NCBI GenBank assembly: GCA_021648685.1
Contig: JAKISI010000034.1
Location: forward strand, 1-38,384
Reading direction: 5' to 3'
DNA: 38,384 nt
Origin: Candidatus Polarisedimenticolaceae bacterium
Lineage (GTDB): Bacteria > Pseudomonadota > Gammaproteobacteria > Chromatiales > Chromatiaceae
A model generated the notes under the pieces. That model made no database searches and was not told the origin of the DNA. It saw only the letters and a list, made by a program, of their open reading frames with translations. Of the stretch, positions 36,381 through 38,384 are shown piece after piece; position 1 is the first letter of the stretch; each line of letters begins with the position of its first letter. A program made the translations under genes and the position numbers.

Positions 36381-36516
36381 GATGTGCTGTGTTGGGCATC
36401 TGGCCAGATGCTTAAAGAACATTGGCAGGCATTGAATGCCAAATTTACCAAAGCAGCAGTCGTGCACTGAGGTTCTACTCTACTAGACCTTAATAAGCCC
36501 AAAGGAAGCTTTTTCC
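36381..36516. other. Segment between intron and cassette gene: possible R' core, palindrome, ribosome site
   Basis: GTTGGGC at 36391-36397 fits the attC R' consensus GTTRRRY. GCATCTGGCCAGATGC at 36396-36411 is a perfect 16-bp palindrome, and GGCATTGAATGCC follows near 36431. A short open stretch (MLKEHWQALNAKFTKAAVVH, stop at about 36470) has no ribosome site and is not called. AAAGGAAG at 36501-36508 serves the next gene. Confidence 0.4.
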
Positions 36517-37332
36517 ATGACAGCGATTACATTTAGCATTAAATATCATTATGGAGATGCAGAGCACGGTCGCCTTGATATGTATGATGCCGCTGTTTCA
36601 TTCCAAGGCTTTGCAAGAGCATTATCAATTACAGCTCATGCTTTATTGAATGAAGGAGAGATACGAAAAAAAGGCAACAAAATTAATGGTGGCGAGCTTT
36701 ATATTAACCCATCAAGAAAAGGAAGTTTTGAGCAGATAGTAACCTTTGTCATTACGAATAAAGAAGCCATCGGTGCGAGTATAGCCGCTGCTGCCTTCTA
36801 TGACTTGATTAAATGGACATGGTCAAAAACTTTAGAAATAGCGTATGAGCCTCAAACACCGCATGTAAAGAAACTGTCAGAGAGAATTGAACCGTTCATT
36901 GGGGAAATGGAAGAAGTCCTAGAGATCCCTCTAGAGCAGGCACATCGCCCTATTAAGAAAGATAATGATGTGGTTATTTCAATTAAAAGACAGCGTGTAG
37001 GTGAAGTTATTAGGCTTGATTCTGAGACTTTGGAGAAAGTTTCTCTGAGAGTTGATGATGAAATAATTCAAAATATTAAAGGTAATGTTACTCGGTATAA
37101 TATACTTTCCGGTTATGGTCGATTTTATGATGACAAACTTGATAGAACGGTTTCATTTAAAGTTGGAGATGATGTAAGTTCAGCACAGAAACAACTGCTT
37201 ACTTGGTCAATGCATTATGCCCAAGAAGCAGAAGGTGGCGGAAAGTTATTATTTGATGCTCGGCGAGTTTTAACTCCAAGGGGTGTTACGAAACGCTATC
37301 TTGTTACCAATATTGCACAAGCAGAGGTCTAA
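36517..37332 (+). CDS. Integron cassette gene, 271-aa protein of unknown function
   Basis: I do not recognise the family. The N-terminal 70 residues look alpha/beta (FSIKYHYGDAEHGRLDMYDA, GSFEQIVTFV). A hydrophobic stretch at about 84-100 (AIGASIAAAAFYDLIKW) could be a membrane or buried helix. The middle is charged and helical. The last 90 residues look like a small beta-barrel (RYNILSGYGRFYDDKLDRTV). The stop TAA lies within the attC 3 core, as is typical for cassettes. It is AT-rich compared with the chromosome to the left. A good ribosome site (AAAGGAAG) precedes the ATG. A defence role is possible from context only. Confidence 0.75.
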   Translation: MTAITFSIKYHYGDAEHGRLDMYDAAVSFQGFARALSITAHALLNEGEIRKKGNKINGGELYINPSRKGSFEQIVTFVITNKEAIGASIAAAAFYDLIKWTWSKTLEIAYEPQTPHVKKLSERIEPFIGEMEEVLEIPLEQAHRPIKKDNDVVISIKRQRVGEVIRLDSETLEKVSLRVDDEIIQNIKGNVTRYNILSGYGRFYDDKLDRTVSFKVGDDVSSAQKQLLTWSMHYAQEAEGGGKLLFDARRVLTPRGVTKRYLVTNIAQAEV

Positions 37333-37423
37333 CAATTAGCTCCAGCGGACAATTTAAAGCGTCACTTTTTTTGCATTCGCAAAAACGTGCCGCTTTAAAT
37401 TGCCGCTGAGCAAGGCGTTATGT
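37327..37423 (+). other. attC site 3, complete (97 bp)
   Basis: R'' GTCTAAC at 37327-37333 and R' GTTATGT at 37417-37423. Between them CAGCGGACAATTTAAAGCG pairs with the complement of CGCTTTAAATTGCCGCTG. The unpaired extra A in the left arm is the kind of extrahelical base used for strand choice, and the variable terminal loop lies near 37364-37385. This is a textbook attC and proves the region is an integron array. Confidence 0.9.
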
Positions 37424-37466
37424 TTTCGTCTAGCTACAAAGTATTGTCGAACTATGAGAGAAGTTA

Positions 37467-37898
37467 ATGAGTATTGATAATGAAGAGTATGACGATTCAG
37501 ATGTAGAGCCGACAGCTATTGAAGCCGCTCCACATATAAAATCGTCTAAAAAAGCATTCTCTAAATTGGCAACAGAGTTAAGTGATGATGACCTGAGTTC
37601 TCCAGGAGTTCAGAAAATGCTGCTGTCAGAGATCGAAAGATTGGAATCAACAGCACTTGCCTCCGATGGATTCAAGGGCAAGTTTCACCAAAAGGATAAA
37701 GAATGTGCTGTGCTTAAGGAAAAAGAGAAAACTTTTGTCTTTTCAGAAATATTATATTCAGTAAGTCTAACACTGGGTGCTGCTTTAATCGGAATAACTC
37801 CATCTCTTACGGCAACAAATGTTTCTCCTAATGTTGTTGGAGTTATCGGTGTTTTGCTAGTTATTGGCGCAGTAGTAGCTAAGGTGGTGAAAAAATGA
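37467..37898 (+). CDS. Integron cassette gene, two-helix membrane protein of unknown function
   Basis: The 143-aa protein has an acidic N-terminal half (residues 1-90, Ser/Glu/Asp-rich, partly coiled-coil: KMLLSEIERLESTALA). Two C-terminal membrane helices follow at about 92-111 and 121-140, with a short loop and a basic end (KVVKK). No family was recognised. The next gene overlaps its stop (ATGA), so the two are coupled and form a two-gene cassette. The layout, a soluble sensor-like part plus a small membrane hairpin, is compatible with an effector or anchor (inference). Confidence 0.75.
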   Translation: MSIDNEEYDDSDVEPTAIEAAPHIKSSKKAFSKLATELSDDDLSSPGVQKMLLSEIERLESTALASDGFKGKFHQKDKECAVLKEKEKTFVFSEILYSVSLTLGAALIGITPSLTATNVSPNVVGVIGVLLVIGAVVAKVVKK

Positions 37899-38251
37899 AA
37901 TTAGCTATTCGCTACGTGAAAGATCACGGTGTAAAAAAGGATGAGAGAATTATTCTTAAGGCTCTAGATAACATTGATATTGGTTCCTATATGTTGGCTG
38001 ATACAACATATATTTCAGATGCGGAAGTATCTAATAAACTTAGGCATACTTTTTGGCTTCCAGACCAAGAAGTAGAAAAAGACGATCTTATTGTAATCTA
38101 TACAAAAGAAGGAAGAGACTCTATTAAATCTAATAAATCTGGTAGAAAGACATATTTCTTTTACTGGGGTATAAATCGAACTGTATGGAATGTGGATGAA
38201 GATGCAGCTGCATTGTTTTTAGTAGGCGATTGGTCTTCAAAAAAAGTATAA
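37895..38251 (+). CDS. Integron cassette gene, 118-aa soluble protein of unknown function
   Basis: The compact protein has no signal or membrane helix and is rich in beta-type segments: IGSYMLADTTYISDAEVSNK, DDLIVIYTKEG, KTYFFYWGINRTVWNVDEDA, ALFLVGDW. The pattern resembles a lamin-tail-like or jelly-roll beta domain, but I cannot assign a family. It is coupled to the membrane protein gene by an ATGA overlap. The stop TAA runs almost directly into an attC-like R'' core. Confidence 0.75.
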   Translation: MKLAIRYVKDHGVKKDERIILKALDNIDIGSYMLADTTYISDAEVSNKLRHTFWLPDQEVEKDDLIVIYTKEGRDSIKSNKSGRKTYFFYWGINRTVWNVDEDAAALFLVGDWSSKKV

Positions 38252-38384
38252 ACATAACAGAAATCGATGGGGTCAGACTCGATTGATTTTTGATTTTCGA
38301 CAAAATCGAAAGACACCCATCAAATAAAAGCCTTGTAAAGATGGAAGGTTGTCCATCGGGTAGTAATAGCACAATAGTATATTT
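38252..38384 (+). other. Start of a further attC-like site, then unassigned sequence to window end
   Basis: ACATAAC at 38252-38258 matches the R'' core seen in attC 2. The expected pairing right half and R' core are not seen before the window ends. Instead GGGGTCAGACTCGATTGA follows, which I associate with repeats near REP-type transposases, plus several short ATCGA/TCGAT repeats. The site may be interrupted by another small element. Confidence 0.35.

Noticed and set aside
36407-36470. Mini-ORF MLKEHWQALNAKFTKAAVVH
   Set aside because: Too short, with no ribosome site, and it overlaps palindromic sequence; noted only within the segment description.

Overview
The window looks like a chromosomal segment of a respiring, motile gammaproteobacterium, probably of the Chromatiales/sulfur-oxidiser type. 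That placement is inferred from synteny and protein style, not from a marker gene. It combines conserved housekeeping blocks (ntrB-ntrC, obgE-proB-rpsT-murJ, tesA/ybbA-ybbP, hemH, nadC, ampD) with accessory respiration genes and an integron-derived right end.

Layout. Positions 1-247 hold the 3' end of an integron integrase. Positions 248-831 are a graveyard: a broken RHS/YD-repeat gene carrying a 155-bp palindromic MITE-like insertion with a 3-bp target duplication, plus two REP-like hairpins. Next come a SulP anion transporter (minus strand), a tetraheme cytochrome and a GAF-GGDEF cyclase with an unusual CX5CH motif. At 5307-10867 a tight four-gene operon encodes two di-heme peroxidase-like cytochromes, a Tat-exported Rieske subunit and an AioA-like molybdopterin enzyme. 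That gene set matches dissimilatory iodate reductase (Idr), here with the peroxidases first. Positions 11065-18163 carry a DUF4124 protein, ntrBC behind a probable NtrC operator, a PilZ protein, ppnN and a chemoreceptor behind a clear sigma-28 promoter. Positions 18307-28774 are mostly housekeeping. Positions 28972-31816 form a probable operon of two DUF1538 membrane proteins, a short PII-like protein, a CBS-pair protein and ampD. An HDOD protein with a cNMP-like domain follows on the minus strand.

From about 33150 to the end the sequence is visibly more AT-rich. It starts with an IS3-family remnant and continues as an integron cassette array: an attC half-site, a hicAB toxin-antitoxin cassette, an attC whose right end is interrupted by a group II intron with its reverse transcriptase, a 271-aa unknown cassette gene, a complete 97-bp attC, a two-gene unknown cassette, and the start of another attC-like site. 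No integrase adjoins this array inside the window.

The most promising candidates for undescribed biology are the rearranged Idr-like operon, the DUF1538-DUF1538-PII-CBS module, and the intron-interrupted cassette array with its unknown cargo.
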